From Chitinophaga pinensis DSM 2588 (GTDB lineage Bacteria; Bacteroidota; Bacteroidia; Chitinophagales; Chitinophagaceae), in NCBI RefSeq assembly GCF_000024005.1, contig NC_013132.1, forward strand, positions 6,504,001 through 6,568,000: a DNA stretch of 64,000 bases, read 5' to 3'. This document shows, piece after piece, positions 28,701 through 43,700 of this stretch. The translations under genes and the position numbers were made by a program. The first letter of the stretch is position 1; every line of letters starts with the position of its first letter. A model generated the notes under the pieces. That model was given only the letters and a program-made list of their open reading frames with translations. It ran no database searches and was not told where the DNA came from.

Positions 28701-31700
28701 GGATCGAGCGGAACGTAAGCACCGCCGGATTTGAGGATCCCCAGTATACTGACTATCATCTCCATTCCTCTTTCTAAGCAAATTCCGATACGGTTCTCAG
28801 GCATAATACCCTGACCAATTAAATAGTGCGCCAGCTGATTACTACGTTCATCCAGTTCCCGGTAAGTTAACACAGACGACTCAAACAACAACGCCGGACT
28901 ATCCGGTGCTACTACTACCTGCTGCATGAATAGATCTGACAGGGTAACTTCCGAAAGATTATCCGTCAACGGACTATTAAATTCCTTTAGCAGACGGCGC
29001 TCTTCCACTGCTGTCAACAACCGCAGTGCTGAGGTATTCAATACCGTCCCATTCGTAATCTGGGACAGCACATATTCAAAATGCATTCTTATCTGACGTG
29101 CATAAAACGGATCGAGCAGATCTGCGTTATATTTTATCTGTATAGTAAGCGTTTCTTCCTGGGTAATAACTACAGTTAAGGGATAATTATCATCTTCTTT
29201 CGACCACATATCTTCCAATTCCAGTCGCCAATGCTGGGACCTTGCAACTTCACTGACGGGATAATTCTCAAAGACCATGAGACTATCGAAAAGATCACCG
29301 TTTATACCCGTCCAGGATTGTATATAATTTAAAGGAGTATATTGATATTCATGAGAATTCAATTGCTCTTGCTGCAATGTCTGCAACCATTGGCTTATGG
29401 GTTTATCCTTCCATATTGAACGTAAGGGTAACGTATTAATATATAACCCCACCCGTTGCTCCACATCTTTAAAATCTGATGGACGCCCGGAAACAACCAC
29501 ACCATACAAAATATCATTACGCCCTGTATACTGATGTACAATATAAGACCAGACACCCTGCATTATTGTATTTATCGTTAAATGGTGTTGATGCGCATAG
29601 CGTTCAATAACTGCTACTATGTCCTTTTCCAGCCTTAATGGCTCGACTGCATATTTTCCTTCTCCTTTTGTTCTTTCAGTTACGCCATTTATAATCGGGA
29701 ATAAACTGCCTGTGCTGATACCCGATAGATATTGTTTCCAGTAATCCTCCACCTGATGCCTATTGATCGCCTCTATATATCGGATATAATTCTCATACCT
29801 GTCTTCTTCTTCTCTCGCTATGGCTTTTCCAGTTGCGAGACTTTCATATAATTCCAGATATTCCCGCATCAACAGTGTCAATGACCATCCATCCAGAATA
29901 ATATGATGAAAGGAGCAGACCATTTGATAATCAGACGCTGATGTACGTAATAAAACAACACGTATCAATGTCGGACGCTCAAGCTTAAATCCTGCTAAAC
30001 GTTCGCTCTCAATAAATTTTTTTATTAGTATTTGTTGCTGTTCTTCATGCTCATTCCTATAGTCAACCACAGTAATTTGCATTTCTGCATCCTTATATAT
30101 AACCTGCACCGGAATATCAAAAACATCATAAAAAAAAGCACTTCGCAATATACTGTGACGTGATAATAACTCCTGCCATGCCTGTTTAAAAATATCAATA
30201 TGTGGATTTCGTATCAAACTACCGAATTGAGTAATATAAGTTCCCGAAGAAGATGTATTATATAAACTGTGAAACAAAATCCCTTGTTGAAGGCCACTTA
30301 ACCGGTATAATCCTGATATCAGGTCGCGACGACGACGGCCGTCCTCCGATGCTTCCAGGAATGCATCCAGCTCTTCATAACTCACCTCTTTACCTATTCC
30401 ATAGTCGGAAGGTGTATATGATGATACACCAGCACAAACACAATGATCAATCAATACTTCTAATTCCCTTACATAAGATTCACATAACGACACTATCGTC
30501 GATTCCTCATAATGAAGATTACTATAACTCCAAATGATATTTAGCTCACCTTCATACACCATACTGTTCAATACCATCAGAGCGGATGCGAGATGTCCGG
30601 AGCTTACAGGTAAACCATGTGACTCTTCCGCAGCACTAAACAGATCATGACCCCACTTCTTCGTATCCAACTGACCCAGGTAATTGAACAGAATGTCCCA
30701 TGGCGTACTCCCACACAGTAATTCATCTCCGGCCAGATATCTTAATACACCATACCCAAGACCGCGATCCGGAACGCGACGCAACTGTTCCTTGGTGCTG
30801 ATTAGCCAGTCCCGAGAACTATCCGCTGATGGACGACTTAAATGAACAGGGTACAGATTCGTAAACCAACCCACAGTGCGGCTTACATCTATTCCCTCCT
30901 CCAGCTCTTCACGACCATGTCCCTCCAGACCAATAACAATCGCATCCAATCCGCTCCAGCTGCATAGTGTGCGCGTTAGCGCGCCCAACAGCACATCATT
31001 GATCTCGGTATGATAAATGCGCGGAACTTCCTGTAATAACTGTTGTGTAAGACCCGATGATAATTTTATCGTATGGCTACGCATCTCCCCTGTCAAAACT
31101 GTCCCAGTATAAGACTTATCCCTTCGAAGCGGACGATACGCATGATGAACACCATGCCACCATCCACGTTGAGATAACAAACCCTGACTTGCGCCATACG
31201 TAGCTAAGGCTTCATACCATTTACGATACGAACTACCTTTCACTGTCGACATAATACTGTTGCCTGACAATAGTTGTTCCAGATCCTCCAGCAGGATACG
31301 CCAAGATACACCATCCACTGCCAGATGATGGATCACCAGCAGTAAACGGTTCTCTTCTTCCCAATCGGGTGTTAAAAGCAAGGAGGCACTTAACAGTTTC
31401 CCCGACGCTATATCAAGACACTGCTGCATTGACGTACCTATAAGATCTATTGCAGATAACAAGTCCCCGCGATCAGTACAAGATTGTACATCATGGACCT
31501 CCAGTGATCCCTGATAATGACCGTATTCCTGTTCCCATGTACCTGCATTGTTGTGATAACGGAAACGTAACGCATCGTGATAAGTCATCAACTCCTGCAC
31601 AGCTGTCTGTAATAACGCTGCACTGACACCCTTATCCAGCTTTAATAAAACATCCTGATTATAATGTGACAGCTCTGACGAAGCTCTTTCCAGGTACCAA

Positions 31701-34700
31701 CGCTGAATTGGTAACAGACCTGATACACCAGCTAGTATACCTTGTTCCACAAAAGCTCCATTGCTATCATTACCTGACGACAACATCAACGATAGCGATG
31801 CAATTGTAGGATGTGTAAAAATATCTTTGGGTCTCAGGTTATAGCCTGCTTTCCTGGCACGGCTCACCACCTGGATGGATACAATGGAATCGCCGCCTAA
31901 CTCAAAAAAGTTGTCATCAATACCTACCTGCTCTACTCCCAGTATCGAGGACCAGATCCCGCAAAGCTTTACCTCTATCGCGTTACGTGGCGCCGTGTAC
32001 GACTGCCTCGCCACCTCAACTTCAGCAGCTGATAAACGCTTACGGTCTATCTTTCCGCTAACCGTTACAGGTAAAGAGTCCAGCACCTGCAACTGCGCCG
32101 GGATCATATAAGAGGGCAAATACCGACCCAGTTCTTTATACACATCGTCCTGAACATAATCATCATTATCTATTACTACATATCCCACCAGATGACGACC
32201 GCCTGTACTATCCGTATGTATAACCACAGCCCCCTCTTTTACTCCTCTGCATGATAACAGTACGGTTTCTATCTCTCCCAGCTCTATACGATAACCTCGA
32301 AGTTTTACCTGATCATCGCGACGACCAAGGAATTCAATATTCCCGTCAGGCAGCATACGTGCAAGATCGCCCGTTCGGTATAAACGACCGCCCAACACGT
32401 CCTCCTTCACTATAAAACTAACAGCACTTAATTCCGCTTTATTCAGGTAACCGGCAGCAAGACCGTCACCTCCTATATACAACTCGCCTGGTACACCAAT
32501 CGGCTGAAGAGCCATTTGATCATTGTAGATGTACAACTGAATATTGGATATCGGACGTCCGATCGGTACCACATCCTCAGCACCAGTCGTCTCATAATAG
32601 CTCACTTCTACCGAAGCTTCTGTCGGGCCGTATAGGTTATGTAAACGACAGGATAGTTTGCTATAGTGGGACTGCACATGCATTACCGACAAGGCCTCCC
32701 CACTACAGAACACATGCTTCAGTGAACCCAGTAAGGAGATATCTGAACCGCCCAGACTCTGTAAATAGGCATGATATGCGCCTGGAACAAAATGGATAAA
32801 GCTAACCCCATGGCGGCTGATCTCACCTGTCAGCAATTGCGGATCGTATATCACATCACGACTGCACAACACAAGACGACCTCCATAACACAACGTCTCA
32901 AAAATCTCCCATACAGATACATCAAATATATAGGGCGTCTTCTGAAGAACCACCTCTGAACGGGTAAATCCATAATGACGCTGCATCCAGTCGATACGGT
33001 TCACTACTCCACGATGAGGTACACACACTCCTTTCGGTTGACCCGTAGAACCGGATGTATAAATCACATATGCCAGACCTGCGGACGTCTGTGATGATTC
33101 CGGAACATTTGCCGGCTCCGTCGACAGTTCCTCCCCCATTGCATCTATAATATGAATATTAAGCCCCGATAGTATTGAGCCAAGGTTCACTGCTTCCAAA
33201 CCTCCACTTACCACTACCTGCGCTCCCGTATCTTTTAATATATAAATAATCCGCTCTTCAGGATAGCTCATGTCTATCGGCACATATGCACCCCCTGCTT
33301 TCAGGATACCAAGTATACCAACGATCATCGAAAATGAACGCTCTGTGTATATCGGTACAAGCGTTCCTGCCTCCACGCCCTGACTACGAAGGTAATGTGC
33401 AAGCTGATTGCTCCTTGCTTCCAACGCCCCATAACTCAACGTCTTTTCTCCCATCACGAGCGCTATATCTTCTGCATAACCAGACGCCTGACGACCAAAT
33501 AAGCTATCCAACGTCTGATCATCCGGATAGGCATGCGAGGTGTCATTAAAGTGATGTTGAATATAATATTCCTCTTCTCCGCTAAGGATTTTCAGATCGT
33601 CTACTTTTGTGGCTACTCCATTACAAATTTGTAATAATACATGTTCGAAGTGTCGGCTGATCTGTTGAACATAACGTGAATCAATAAGATCGGCATTGTA
33701 CCTAAACTGGACGCTTACCCTTTCTCCGTTTGTGATGATCAATGTCAGCGGATAATTATCCTGTTCTTTCGACCATTGACTACTTACCTGTAATTGCCAT
33801 TCGCGGGAAGATATCACCTCACTGACAGGATAGTTCTCAAACACCAGTATGCTATCAAACATATCTCCGGATATACCACTCCAGGACTGGATATTACTTA
33901 ATGCGGAATATTGATATTCTCTGGAACGCAATTGTTCCTCCTGCACCTGACTCAACCACGATGTAATAAGATGTCCGCTATGTAAAACTGAACGTAACGG
34001 TAATGTATTAATATACATTCCTACACGTTGTTCAACATTTTTAAGATCTGCCGGTCGTCCTGATACAACTACACCGTATACAACATCCTCCTGACCTGTA
34101 TACTTATGTAATAAATAAGCCCATACCCCCTGCATAATCGTGCTTACTGTCAGACCATTCTGCTTTGAGAATATCTCCAGAAAAGAAGAAACACCATTAC
34201 TTAGCAATAGTAATTCCTCCCGATACTCTCCGTCTCCTTTTGTGCGATCACCACCCTTGATAACAAATGGCAACAGCGTACCAGCGGTGACATTATTCAA
34301 ATAACTACGCCAATAATTCTCAGCTGCATATTTATCCCTGTTAGAAATATAAATGATATAGTCTTCATAGCTGTCTTCTTCGATAATATTGTCTGGTACT
34401 CCCAGGGACAATTTTTCATAAGATTCAAGAAACTCCTTCATCAGCAATGCTGTAGACCAACCATCCAGTATAATATGATGAAAAGTACAAACCATGTGGT
34501 ATCTATCTTCGGCAAGTCGCAGCAAGCTGACGCGCATCAAAAGAGGTCGCTCAAATACAAACTCTTTCTGCCTGTCATATGTTGTATAGTCCCTTATAAG
34601 TTGTCCCTGTTCCTCTTCGCTTTTTCCACTATAATCTTCTTCGATCACATCCAACAGGACATTTTTAAATACGCATTGTACCGGAACATCAAACATATCG

Positions 34701-37700
34701 TAATAAAATCCCGTCCGCAATATACTATGGTGGGCTAACAACTGTTGCCAGGCATTTTTAAAAACATGAGTATTTAAACCTTCAAGGATATAGTTAAACT
34801 GAACAATGTACGACTGCGAACGACCTCCATATAATCCATGGAAAAGCATTCCCTGTTGAAGCCCGCTCAGGCGGTACAATCCCGATATCAGGTCGCGACG
34901 ACGACGACCGTCCTCCGATGCTTCCAGGAATGCATCCAGCTCCTCATAACTCACCTCTTTACCTATTCCATAGTCGGAAGGTGTATATGATGATACACCA
35001 GCACAAACACAATGATCAATCAATACTTCTAATTCCCTTACATAAGATTCACATAACGACACTATCGTCGATTCCTCATAATGAAGATTACTATAACTCC
35101 AAATGATATTTAGCTCACCTTCATACACCATACTGTTCAATACCATCAGAGCGGATGCGAGATGTCCGGAGCTTACAGGTAAACCATGTGACTCTTCCGC
35201 AGCACTAAACAGATCATGACCCCACTTCTTCGTATCCAACTGACCCAGGTAATTGAACAGAATGTCCCATGGCGTACTCCCACACAGTAATTCATCTCCG
35301 GCCAGATATCTTAATACGCCATACCCAAGACCGCGATCCGGAACGCGACGCAACTGTTCCTTGGTGCTGATTAGCCAGTCCCGAGAACTATCCGCTGATG
35401 GACGACTTAAATGAACAGGGTACAGATTCGTAAACCAACCCACAGTGCGGCTTACATCTATTCCCTCCTCCAGCTCTTCACGACCATGTCCCTCCAGACC
35501 AATAACAATCGCATCCAATCCGCTCCAGCTGCATAGTGTGCGCGTTAGTGCGCCCAACAGCACATCATTGATCTCGGTATGATAAATGCGCGGAACTTCC
35601 TGTAATAACTGTTGTGTAAGACCCGATGATAATTTTATCGTATGGCTACGCATCTCCCCTGTCAAAACTGTCCCAGTATAAGACTTATCCCTTCGAAGCG
35701 GACGATACGCATGATGAACACCATGCCACCATCCACGTTGAGATAACAAACCCTGACTTGCGCCATACGTAGCTAAGGCTTCATACCATTTACGATACGA
35801 ACTACCTTTCGCTGTCGACATAATACTGTTGCCTGACAATAGTTGTTCCAGATCCTCCAGCAGGATACGCCAAGATACACCATCCACTGCCAGATGATGG
35901 ATCACCAGCAGTAAACGGTTCTCTTCTTCCCAATCGGGTGTTAAAAGCAAGGAGGCACTTAACAGTTTCCCCGACGCTATATCAAGACACTGCTGCATTG
36001 ACGTACCTATAAGATCTATTGCAGATAACAAGTCCCCGCGATCAGTACAAGATTGTACATCATGGACCTCCAGTGATCCCTGATAATGACCGTATTCCTG
36101 TTCCCATGTACCTGCATTGTTGTGATAACGGAAACGTAACGCATCGTGATAAGTCATCAACTCCTGCACAGCTGTCTGTAATAACGCTGCACTGACACCC
36201 TTATCCAGCTTTAATAAAACATCCTGATTATAATGTGACAGCTCTGACGAAGCTCTTTCCAGGTACCAACGCTGAATTGGTAACAGACCTGATACACCAG
36301 CTAGTATACCTTGTTCCACAAAAGCTCCATTGCTATCATTACCTGACGACAACATCAACGATAGCGATGCAATTGTAGGATGTGTAAAAATATCTTTGGG
36401 TCTCAGGTTATAGCCTGCTTTCCTGGCACGGCTCACCACCTGGATGGATACAATGGAATCGCCGCCTAACTCAAAAAAGTTGTCATCAATACCTACCTGC
36501 TCTACTCCCAGTATCGAGGACCAGATCCCGCAAAGCTTTACCTCTATCGCATTACGTGGCGCCGTGTACGACTGCCTCGCCACCTCAACTTCAGCAGCTG
36601 ATAAACGCTTACGGTCTATCTTTCCGCTAACCGTTACAGGTAAAGAGTCCAGCACCTGCAACTGCGCCGGGATCATATAAGAGGGCAAATACCGACCCAG
36701 TTCTTTATACACATCGTCCTGAACATAATCATCATTATCTATTACTACATATCCCACCAGATGACGACCGCCTGTACTATCCGTATGTATAACCACAGCC
36801 CCCTCTTTTACTCCTCTGCATGATAACAGTACGGTTTCTATCTCTCCCAGCTCTATACGATAACCTCGAAGTTTTACCTGATCATCGCGACGACCAAGGA
36901 ATTCAATATTCCCGTCAGGCAGCATACGTGCAAGATCGCCCGTTCGGTATAAACGACCGCCCAACACGTCCTCCTTCACTATAAAACTAACAGCACTTAA
37001 TTCCGCTTTATTCAGGTAACCGGCAGCAAGACCGTCACCTCCTATATACAACTCGCCTGGTACACCAATCGGCTGAAGAGCCATTTGATCATTGTAGATG
37101 TACAACTGAATATTGGATATCGGACGTCCGATCGGTACCACATCCTCAGCACCAGTCGTCTCATAATAGCTCACTTCTACCGAAGCTTCTGTCGGGCCGT
37201 ATAGGTTATGTAAACGACAGGATAGTTTGCTATAGTGGGACTGCACATGCATTACCGACAAGGCCTCCCCACTACAGAACACATGCTTCAGTGAACCCAG
37301 TAAGGAGATATCTGAACCGCCCAGACTCTGTAAATAGGCATGATATGCGCCTGGAACAAAATGGATAAAGCTAACCCCATGGCGGCTGATCTCACCTGTC
37401 AGCAATTGCGGATCGTATATCACATCACGACTGCACAACACAAGACGACCTCCATAACACAACGTCTCAAAAATCTCCCATACAGATACATCAAATATAT
37501 AGGGCGTCTTCTGAAGAACCACCTCTGAACGGGTAAATCCATAATGACGCTGCATCCAGTCGATACGGTTCACTACTCCACGATGAGGCACACACACTCC
37601 TTTCGGTTGACCCGTAGAACCGGATGTATAAATCACATATGCCAGACCTGCGGACGTCTGTGATGATTCCGGAACATTTTCCGGCTCCGTCAACAGTTCC

Positions 37701-40700
37701 TCCCCCATTGCATCTATAATATGAATATTAAGGCCCGATAATATTGAGCCAAGGTTCACTGCTTCCAAACCTCCACTTACCACTACCTGCGCTCCGGTAT
37801 CTTTTAATATATAAATAATCCGCTCTTCAGGATAGCTCATGTCTATTGGCACATATGCGCCTCCTGCTTTCAAAATACCAAGTATACCAATGATCATCGA
37901 AAATGAACGGTCTGTGTATATTGGCACCAGTGTTCCTATCCCTACGCCCTGACTGCGCAGGTGGTGTGCAAGCTGATTGCTTCTTACCTCCAACGCTCCA
38001 TAACTCAACGTCATTTCACCCATTACGAGCGCTATATCTTCTGCATAACCAGACGCCTGATGACTAAATATGCTATCCAATGTCTGATCATCCGGATAGG
38101 CATGCGAGGTGTCATTAAAGTGATGTTGAATATAATATTCCTCTTCTCCGCTAAGGATTTTCAGATCGTCTACTTTTGTGGCTATTCCATTACAAATTTG
38201 TAATAATACATGTTCGAAGTGTCGGCTGATCTGTTGAACATAACGTGAATCAATAAGATCGGCATTGTACCTAAACTGAACGCTTACCGTTTCTCCGTTT
38301 GTGATGATCAATGTCAGCGGATAATTATCCTGTTCTTTCGACCATTGACTACTTACCTGTAATTGCCATTCGCGGGAAGATATCACCTCACTGACAGGAT
38401 AGTTCTCAAACACCAATATGCTATCAAACATGTCTCCGGATATACCACTCCAGGACTGGATATTACTTAATGCGGAATATTGATATTCTCTGGAATGCAA
38501 TTGTTCCTGTTGTAACTGCTGCAACCATGATACGATAACGGAACCATCCCTCTTTACGGAGCGTAACGGGAGACTATTGATATACATTCCTACGCGGTGT
38601 TCTATGTTAACCAATTCCGCTGGCCGGCCTGATACGATGACACCGTAGACAACATCCTCCTGACCTGTATACTTATGTAATAAATAAGCCCATACCCCCT
38701 GCATAAGCGTATTTAACGTGATTCTGTTACGCTGTACATAATTTTCGAGCTGTAATTTGATATCATTACTCAGTTCGACCAAATGTCCTTTATAGCTCCG
38801 CCCTCCCTTATTCCTTCCCAAATCTGTACCGATGAATGGTAATAATGTACCGTTTTGTATTCCTGCAAGATATTTCCTCCAGTATGCCTCTGCCTTATAT
38901 CTGTCGAGTTGGGAGATATAGTGTATGTAATCTTCATAACGATCCTCTTTCTGAAATGGTACAGGTTGTGCCGTTGCAAGACACTCGTATATCTCCAGAT
39001 ATTCCTTTATCAACAATGGTACTGACCATCCATCCAACAATATGTGATGAAATGTCCAGATCATATGATATTTGTCTTTGCCGAGGTGCAATAAGCTTAC
39101 ACGCATCAATGGCGGATGTGCAAGGTCAAAGCCTTTTAGACGATCACTGTCAATATATGCATTTATAAGATTCTGCTGTTCTTCATCTTCTATATGCGTG
39201 TAATCCAGTTCCACGATATCCATTTCCGCATTTGCGTATATGCATTGCACAGGTATGGAAAACACGTCATGCAGAAACCCTGTTCTTAATATGCTATGAC
39301 GCGACAACAAATGAGTCCAGGCTACCTTGAAAATATCGATCTGTAAATGTTCCAGTATACTATTAAACTGAACGATATACGCTCCCGTTTCCTTTTCATA
39401 CAGACTATGAAACAACATACCCTGCTGAAGACCACTCAGTCTATATATTTGTTCTATATTATTTATCTCTTCGTATTCCTGATCATTCCTATTTACTTTA
39501 CCCAGGAAAGCGAACAGCTCTTCATAGCTAACATCTCTTCCCAGTCCATAATCAGACGGTGTATATATGCGATGCTGCTGTTCCAGGCAATGGCGGATCA
39601 CTTCTTCCAGCGATGACAAATATTGTTCGCTCAACGATACGATCGTCTCCGAAGCATAATGATGACGGCTATAAAGCCAATCCAGCTGAAGAACGCCCTC
39701 ATAGATCATCGCACTGACTATCATACCACAAGGTGCTCCGATTCGCTCGCTAACCCCGCTGCCATGATGCTCTGATGCCGCACGGATATGACCCTGTTTG
39801 CCCGTCACATTATCCAGCTGACCCAGATAGTTAAACATCACGTCCCATGGATCTACACCGAAAAGTAATGCATCTCCCTGCAGGTATTTCAATACCCCGT
39901 AACCAAGTCCTTTATCGGGTACTCGCCGTAATTGCTCCTTTATACTTACAAGCCAGTCACCTGCACTGTCTAAGCCGGGGCGATCCAACGATACCGGGTA
40001 CAAACTTGTAAACCAGCCGATACTACTACTCAGATCAATCTCTGCTCCCAGGGATTCCCTCCCATGACCTTCCAGACCTACCAATACACTATCTGAACCA
40101 CTCCACCCGCACAATGTCCGTCCAAGACAACTCAGCAACACATCGTTGATCTCTGTATGATAGGCACGTGATACATCCTGTAGTAATTGACGTGTTAATT
40201 CTACCGGCAAACGAACTGAATGTTTCCCCATGTCTCCCATACGAACTACTCCCTCATACTCATTATCCTTACGAAGAGGACGGTAAGACTGATGGACCTT
40301 ATGCCAGAAAGGTATCTGCTCCTGTAAACGCGGACCGGACCCATAATTCCGTAGGTATTCATACCAGTCCCGGTAAGAATTACTCTTATATCCAGGATCG
40401 GCGTTTTCTTCTGACAACAGCTGGTCCAGCTCCGATAAAAGGATACGCCATGACACGCCGTCAACGGCCAGATGATGGATCACCAGCAATAAACGATGAT
40501 CTGTATCCCACGATGGCGTCAGCATCAATGCAGCACCCACTAAATGGCCTGCACCTATGTCAAGGCTACCCTGCAAGCGGGCGCCTGCTTCCGCTATAAG
40601 CGTATTTAAAGTCGCCACATCTTCCGCTGCACTAAAATCTTCAGTTTTCAATACAGGCAGTATATCCCCATATTCCTGTAACCATTCACCATTGTTATTA

Positions 40701-43700
40701 CTATAACGGAAACGTAGTGCATCATGGCGGCTGACAAGACGCTGCAACGCTGTCTCCAGATGTTCCTTACCGATATCTTTATTGATACGTAAGAGAACAT
40801 CCTGATTAAAATGAGAAATGTCTACATCCGCATCTTCGAGATACCATAACTGAATGGGTAGCAGTCCGGCAGGGCCTTTGAGCTGTACTTGTTCTTTTGG
40901 TGCTATATCCTGAGAAATTGTTCGGGCACTGATCACAGCTGCTAACTGCTCAATAGTCTGATACGTAAACAACTCTCCTACCTGCAACATATATCCTTGC
41001 TTCCTTAAACGGCTTACCACCTGTATTGTGATAATTGAGTCTCCTCCCAGCTCAAAAAAGTTATCATTTATGCCTATACCAGATATACCTAGCAGCTCTT
41101 CCCAGATTGCTGCCAGCTGACGCTCCAACTCTGTACGCGGGGCAATACGACTATCGACAGCCGTTATTGCCACATCCAGCAACGATAACTGCACCCGATC
41201 TACCTTTCCGTTCCTGGTCAGCGGTAATTGCTCCAGCACGACCACATGAGCCGGTACCATATGCTCCGGCAAATGACTGCGCAGATATGATAACAGTTCA
41301 ACCTTATCCGGTGTACCTGTCACATATGCGATCAGCTGTTTGTTGCCCGCCCCATCTTCATGCACCACTACCACACAAGCTGATACACCAGCACCTGCTG
41401 ACAATACCACTTCTATTTCTCCCGGTTCTATGCGATAACCACGGATTTTCACCTGGTTGTCGGAACGACCAAGGAAAGCAATCGTACCATCTGGCAGCCA
41501 GCGCCCAAGATCTCCTGTACGATAAAGACGACTACCGGGTAAGCCACTGAACGGATCTGCTACGAATTTCTCTGCCGTCTGTTCTACACCATGATGGTAG
41601 CCATCGCTCACACCGGCTCCCCCTACATATAATTCTCCTAGTACGCCTATACCGCATAAACTACCATATTCATCCAGAATATAAGCTGTACGGTAATCCA
41701 GCGGACGACCTATGGGTATAGGACGGCCCGATTCTACCTCCCCTATCCGGTAGCTCAACGAAAACGTCGTATTCTCTGTTGGGCCATATCCGTTGATGAT
41801 GATCAGATCCGGATAAGCCGATCTCACTTTCGCAATGTGTACAATAGATAATTTATCCCCACCTACAAGGATCGTCTTTAAACCTTTAAATAAGTCCAGG
41901 TCTGCCTCCACCAGCTGATTGAACCAGCCGGCGGTGAACCACATCATCGTTATGCTATGACGGCGGATCGCTGACTTTAGTAATATTACATCCAGCAGCA
42001 CCTCTTCACTACACAATACCAATCGTCCGCCATTCAGCAGCATGCCCCAGTATTCGAATGTCGACGCGTCAAAGGATGGAGAACCTGTTGACAATATTGT
42101 TTCTTCTTCCGAAAGGCTTACATAACCTACATTTCTGACAAGACTTGCAACATTTCCATGCGTTACTTTCACTCCTTTTGGAACGCCGGTTGAACCCGAG
42201 GTGTACATTACATAGGCGATCGAATCGGCCCGCTGTACAACTGGCAAATCTGTCACGGCATAATCGGATTGCAGGGCAGACGATAGTAGTTCGGCAGTTA
42301 AGACTATACGCATCCTACTATCCGACAGCATATAGGCGCGACGTTCTTCCGGATAGGATGGATCTACAGGCACATAAGCGCCACCCGCCTTCAGGATACC
42401 CAGCATACCAATAATCAGCAAGGCACTTCGTTCTACGCTCAGACCTACAAGGTCAGCAGGTTTCACTCCTTGTGCCAGTAGAAAATGTCCGATCTGATTA
42501 CTTAGCTGGTCAAGTTCACGATAACTCAATTGCTGTTCTTCGAATTCAAGGGCTACCGCATCAGGACGAATGGACACTTGTGCTGAAAATAAGGTTGAAA
42601 GAGAACGGTCATCCTGATAAGTATGCGAAGGATTATTAAATTCTTTCAACAAACGATGTTTCTCAACATCTGTCACTGTACTTAACTCAGTTCCATACAA
42701 TGTACTGTCCTGAGTGATCTGCAATAATATATACTTGAATTGTTCTGCTATCTGATTAAGATAATCCCCGGAAATCGATATGGGTTTAAATTTGAACTGG
42801 ATACTTATTTCAGCTCCTGCCTTAATGACTATAGCTAACGGATAGTTGTCCCATTCATGTGAAACAGGCTTATCAATCAGCAAAGGCCATTTACGGGCCA
42901 TCAAAATCTTATCAATAGGGTAATTTTCAAACACCAATATCGTATCGAACAAATCACCACTGATGCCGGTCCAGGACTGGATATCATTTATAGCCGTATA
43001 CTGGTATTCGCGGGATTCCAATTGCTGTTGCTGAAGTTGTTGCAACCAGGTAGAGACATCCTCATCATCACTCAAAGTTGAGCGGAATGGTAGTGTATTG
43101 ATAAACATTCCTACCCGTTGTTCCACGTTTTTCAGATCTCCCGGACGTCCGGATACAACCACACCATATAAAACATCTTTCTTTCCGGTATACTTATGCA
43201 GCAGATAAGCCCAGACTCCCTGCATGATAGCATTAACAGTCAGTCGTTGCCGACGCGCATAATGTTCGACAGCAAGACTATCTTCTCTATCAAGATGCAA
43301 TGATATCACGGAATAGGCGCCGACACCCTTTGTTCTGCCTGACGAATCGGCGATAAATGGCAATAAGACACCCTTATCTATACCATCAAGGTATTGTTTC
43401 CAATAAGCAACCGCTTTATACCTGTCTTGCTGCCTGGTATAAAGGATATAATCTTCATAACGATCTTCTTCTCGTATTGATATCTTTCCTCCTTTGGATA
43501 ATGTCTCATATATTTCCAGAAACTCCTGCATCAGTATTGGACGCGACCATCCGTCGAATATAATATGATGGGAAGTCCATAACATGTAATATTTATTCTC
43601 ACTTAAACGTAGTAAGCTAACCCTGGTAAGTGGAGGCATTTCAAAATCAAAGCCTTTTGCCCTGTCTTCTGCAAGGTATTTTTTGATCAACACTTGCTGC

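Noticed and set aside
40168..40599. Plus-strand open frame of 143 codons, repeated at 44680-45111
   Set aside because: It is antisense to the duplicated epimerases of modules 5 and 4; the duplication explains why it occurs twice.
41035..41550. Plus-strand open frame of 171 codons
   Set aside because: It lies antisense to the carrier and A domain of module 5, which show all NRPS core motifs in the other strand. It looks like a shadow frame.
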